From the NCBI GenBank assembly GCA_000173115.1, contig ABVW01000008.1:1-49331 (forward strand): 49,331 nt of DNA, written 5' to 3'. Origin of the DNA: Flavobacteria bacterium MS024-3C (GTDB lineage Bacteria; Bacteroidota; Bacteroidia; Flavobacteriales; Flavobacteriaceae). The notes beneath the pieces were generated by a model, which worked only from the letters and a program-made list of their open reading frames with translations, searched no databases and was not told where the DNA came from. The position numbers and the translations under genes are program-made. The first letter of the stretch is position 1. Every line of letters starts with the position of its first letter. Shown one piece after another: positions 46,043 to 49,331 of this stretch.

Positions 46043-46585
46043 ATGTCACTTTTAGAAAACAACTGGGTTCGATTAGATCCATTAAGCACAACGCATACTG
46101 ACGCCCTTTGGGAGGTTGTTAAACACTTAAACATCTATAAATACGGTCCAAACGACCTGAGTACAAAAGATAAATTAGCCGCTTATATTACCCAGGCCGT
46201 AGAGAATGAAAAGATAGCTAAAGACATACCCTTTGCTGTGTTTAATAAGTTGTCTCAAAAATATGCTGGTTGTACCCGATTTGGATTAATAGATCCATAC
46301 AATAAAACACTTCATATAGGTTGGACATGGTTGGCGACAGAGGTGCACGGAACTGGACTCAATACCGCACTAAAACACCTCATGCTTTCACATGCCTTTG
46401 GGCCCATGAAAATGCGAAAAGTAATTTTCAGGATAGACGCACTCAATATAAGATCCAGAAAAGCAGTGGAGAAACTTGGAGCTACATTAGAAGGTATACT
46501 TAAAGAAGACGTATTTGTAGCCCACAAAAGAATTAGAGATACTTGCTGTTATGCCATATTTTCAAGAGACTATTCTTCAAAATAA
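46043..46585 (+). CDS. GNAT family acetyltransferase (RimJ/RimL-like)
   Basis: A 180-residue protein. LRLDPLS-type start (VRLDPLSTTHTDALWEVV), the strand HIGWTWLATEVHGTGLNTAL and the ending NIRSRKAVEKLGATLEGILKED are typical of RimJ/RimL-like acetyltransferases that modify protein N-termini or small molecules. Acceptor unknown. Its last 16 bp overlap the end of the convergent gene. Confidence 0.88.
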   Translation: MSLLENNWVRLDPLSTTHTDALWEVVKHLNIYKYGPNDLSTKDKLAAYITQAVENEKIAKDIPFAVFNKLSQKYAGCTRFGLIDPYNKTLHIGWTWLATEVHGTGLNTALKHLMLSHAFGPMKMRKVIFRIDALNIRSRKAVEKLGATLEGILKEDVFVAHKRIRDTCCYAIFSRDYSSK

Positions 46586-47466
46586 ACAATCTTTCTAGTG
46601 GTATAAGTATTGTCTGGCGTGGTAATTTTTTTGATCCAATTTTTAAATGGGCTCCCATCTAGCTGATACAGATTTTTCTTGGTTTGGCGCACTACTCCTC
46701 TTTCGAAAATTTGCTCAATGGGATGGTTATTACTATCGTACTTTGTCCTTACGGACGATGCCTTTTTTGGGACTAACAAAGCATCTTTTTCTATATAAAT
46801 TGTGCTGTGAAGTTCAATCTCTAAACCTTTTTTATTAAACACACGCAGCTCCAAAGCGTTGGGTATTCCGTTGTCGAACTCTTTTGTTTTCAGCTGACTC
46901 AAAGTACCACCTGCTTTTAAAAATATAGAATCTATTTGCTTTAAAGGCACACTATCTAGCCAATACGCGGTAGATTTTTTGGTGCGTAAAGAGTCCCACT
47001 GATGGCTAATTAGAGTAATAAAACGTCCCTGTGTATTTGTTCTCACCACTCTGGTCAACTGTCCTATACTGTCATAACGATAATTAAATTGCGCTACAAA
47101 AGTCCTATCATAACCAATGATTTTCTCTTTGATTTTAAGTTGTGGTATGCTGTCATAACTATAAAAATTAGCCATTGAAGTGGTTTTGTCTAACACCCCA
47201 TTGACATAGTTTTCTACCCTCCGTTCTACTAGCTTGGCTTTTTCATATTTGTAGTAGGTGGTCTCACTGTCATTTTCCCCAAAAACAGTAGCCGCTTCTA
47301 CCAGCTGACCAGTTTTGTTAAACTGATATTGCTCTTGACCGTATTTAGTGAATACAAAACAAGATTTCACAGGACCTTTTAAATCAAAATCTGATCGATT
47401 ATAAGTGATTATTTCTTGAGACCATCCCATTAAATGGGTGAAAAGAAACCCTGTAAATAGGGACAT
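46570..47466 (-). CDS. Secreted protein with YD-like repeats, function unknown
   Basis: A 298-residue protein starting at the ATG at 47466 with a short signal peptide (MSLFTGFLFTHLMGWSQ); a start at 47484 would add six residues. The body contains several degenerate Y-(D/N)-x-x-G-Q-L units (QFNKTGQLVEA, YRYDSIGQLTRVV, KYDSNNHPIEQIF) resembling the YD repeats of RHS/wall-associated proteins but far shorter. No toxin domain is visible. It follows the dnaK terminator and its 3' end overlaps the convergent GNAT gene by 16 bp. Confidence 0.75.
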   Translation of the reverse strand: MSLFTGFLFTHLMGWSQEIITYNRSDFDLKGPVKSCFVFTKYGQEQYQFNKTGQLVEAATVFGENDSETTYYKYEKAKLVERRVENYVNGVLDKTTSMANFYSYDSIPQLKIKEKIIGYDRTFVAQFNYRYDSIGQLTRVVRTNTQGRFITLISHQWDSLRTKKSTAYWLDSVPLKQIDSIFLKAGGTLSQLKTKEFDNGIPNALELRVFNKKGLEIELHSTIYIEKDALLVPKKASSVRTKYDSNNHPIEQIFERGVVRQTKKNLYQLDGSPFKNWIKKITTPDNTYTTRKIVYFEE

Positions 47467-47510
47467 TCTAAAATGACATTGCATACAGTAAAGGTAGCAT
47501 ATTCAACAAA

Positions 47511-47538
47511 AAAAAGGCAGCCTTTGGACTGCCTTTTT
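47511..47538 (-). terminator. Rho-independent terminator of dnaK
   Basis: AAAAAGGCAG (47511-47520) pairs with CTGCCTTTTT (47529-47538) around an 8-nt loop, 21 bp after the dnaK stop on the minus strand. Confidence 0.8.
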
Positions 47539-47558
47539 ATAGTGTATATTAAAAGTAA

Positions 47559-49331
47559 TTATTTTACTTCTTCAAAATCTACATCTTCTACATTGTCTGC
47601 ATCTGCAGCTGCATTAGGTTGAGATCCAGCTGCTCCAGCGTCTCCACCAGCTGCTCCAGCATCTGCCTGAGCTTTGTACATTTCTTCAGAAGCAGCTTTC
47701 CAAGCTTCGTTTATTTTATCTAAAGCTGGCGTAATTTGTGCCAAGTCTTTAGCTTCAAAAGCTTTTTTAAGTTCCTCTAAAGCGCCTTCAATAGGGGCTT
47801 TTTTATCTGCAGAAAGTTTCTCCCCAAATTCTTTGAGTTGTTTCTCCGTTTGGAAGATCATTCCGTCTGCCTCGTTGAGTTTGTCTACCGTTTCTTTGGC
47901 TTTCTTGTCAGACTCTGCATTGGCTTCTGCCTCAGCTTTCATTTTTTTTGATTTCCTCTTCTGTTAAACCTGAAGAAGCTTCAATTCTAATGTCTTGCGT
48001 CTTATTGGTCGCTTTATCTGTCGCAGATACTTTAATAATACCATTGGCGTCAATATCAAAAGTTACCTCGATCTGAGGTGTTCCACGCTGTGATGGTGGA
48101 ATACCGTCTAAATGGAACCTACCAATGGTCTTATTGTCTGTAGCCATAGGTCTTTCTCCCTGTAATACATGTATTTCAACCGAAGGCTGATTGTCTGCAG
48201 CAGTAGAGAAAACTTGAGATTTCTTGGTAGGAATGGTCGTATTAGATTCTATAAGTTTGGTTAAAACACCTCCCATAGTTTCTATTCCTAATGAGAGCGG
48301 TGTTACATCTAATAACAATACATCTTTCACATCTCCAGTTAACACCCCTCCTTGAATGGCTGCACCAACGGCAACTACTTCATCAGGGTTTACTCCTTTA
48401 GAGGGCTTCTTACCAAAGAATGCCTCTACAGCCTCTTGAACTGCAGGAATTCTTGTAGATCCACCTACTAAGATAATTTCATCTATATCACTCTTAGATA
48501 AACCAGCTGCTTTAAGCGCAGATTCACAAGGTGCAATAGTTCTCTTTACCAAGTCTTCAATTAATTGGTCAAACTTAGCTTTAGTAAGTGTTCTTACCAA
48601 ATGCTTAGGTCCTGAAGCAGTCGCAGTAACATAAGGAAGGTTAATTTCTGTTTGAGCAGATGAAGACAATTCAATCTTCGCTTTCTCAGCAGCCTCTCTC
48701 AATCTCTGAAGTGCCATAGCGTCTTTTCTTAGATCTATGTCTTCTTCAGATTTAAACTCATCTGCCATCCAATCAATGATCTTCTGGTCCACGTCATCTC
48801 CTCCTAAATGGGTGTCTCCATCAGTCGCTAAAACTTCAAATACACCATCTCCTAGTTCTAGTATAGAGACGTCATGTGTTCCTCCACCAAAATCAAAAAC
48901 AACAATTTTTTGCTCAATATCTTTTTTATCCAAACCGTAAGCCAAAGAGGCTGCGGTTGGCTCGTTTATAATACGCTCCACAGTTAAACCAGCAATTTCA
49001 CCAGCTTCCTTAGTCGCTTGTCTTTGGGCGTCATTAAAATATGCTGGAACTGTAATTACAGCTCTAGACACAGGCTGACCTAGGTAATCCTCAGCAGTCT
49101 TTTTCATTTTTTGGAGGATCATAGCAGACAATTCTTGTGGCGTGTATAAACGGCCGTCAATGTCTACTCTAGGCGTGTCGTTGTCTCCTTTTAATACTTT
49201 ATAAGGGACACGTCCAGCTTCTTTACTAGATTCTGAGAATTTATTTCCCATAAATCTCTTGATAGAATAGATGGTTTTATGAGGGTTGGTCACTGCTTGT
49301 CTTTTAGCAGGATCTCCTACTTTAATTTCAC
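47559..49331 (-). CDS. dnaK: Molecular chaperone DnaK (Hsp70), 5' end outside window, frameshifted in its C-terminal region
   Basis: Hsp70 binds and refolds unfolded proteins with DnaJ and GrpE. The frame is open to the window edge ([13 protein letters not shown] is the first readable part), so only about 50 N-terminal residues are missing. The ATPase domain is clear ([37 protein letters not shown]), then the substrate-binding domain. A run of eight A (minus strand, 47942-47949) shifts the frame after LTEEEIKK and ends it at NES-stop. With seven A it reads [15 protein letters not shown] and runs to the normal end [11 protein letters not shown] homopolymer sequencing error or slippage is likely. 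Confidence 0.95.

Overview
The window looks like chromosomal core sequence from a marine-type member of the Flavobacteriaceae (Bacteroidota). Four things support this. The base composition is AT-rich. Almost no gene has a Shine-Dalgarno sequence. Many gene starts are preceded by the Bacteroidota -7 element TAnnTTTG. The gene content is also typical: a menaquinone cluster, a YfhO/DUF4834 envelope cluster, a CAL67264-type small membrane protein, a TonB-type outer-membrane barrel, and a likely sulfonolipid (capnine) gene pair. I see no phage, insertion sequence, CRISPR array, tRNA or rRNA.

Layout. 1-6.1 kb holds the 3' part of an unrecognised gene, then bcp, nth, an ECF-type sigma factor and uvrA (oxidative stress and DNA repair). 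6.2-11.8 kb is a minus-strand envelope-glycan operon (flippase, glycosyltransferase, YfhO, DUF4834 protein). 11.9-13.9 kb has a secreted outer-membrane-type protein and a GNAT-like protein. 14-16.4 kb has an alpha-oxoamine synthase and a cysteine-synthase-fold enzyme, best read as cysteate fatty-acyltransferase plus cysteate synthase. 16.4-22 kb holds an S9 peptidase, threonine aldolase and a secreted zinc metalloprotease. 22.1-23.2 kb is prfB with its programmed +1 frameshift. 23.3-26.3 kb is a secreted small protein coupled to a TonB-dependent-type barrel. 26.4-35.2 kb is mixed metabolism (fumC, GNAT, MBL hydrolase, ettA, Gfo/Idh oxidoreductase, acyl-CoA carboxylase beta). 35.2-36.6 kb is an M24 peptidase. 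36.9-46 kb is a long minus-strand menaquinone cluster (thioesterase, menF, menD, cvfB, menA, LytTR regulator, menC, CPBP protease, menE). The window ends in dnaK.

Two normally intact genes, dnaK and ettA, are each broken by one extra base in a homopolymer run (A8 and C6). Removing one base restores the family sequence in both. This points first to sequencing error, with transcriptional slippage or phase variation as the interesting alternatives. The prfB frameshift, by contrast, is the classic programmed site. Six strong hairpin terminators, four of them between convergent genes, delimit the transcription units.

I found no clearly new multi-gene system. The most useful leads are the sulfonolipid gene pair, the rearranged menaquinone cluster lacking menB and carrying a LytTR regulator, a cysteine-free endonuclease III, the prfB recoding site in a lineage that scarcely uses Shine-Dalgarno initiation, and a four-unit tandem repeat at the first gene junction.
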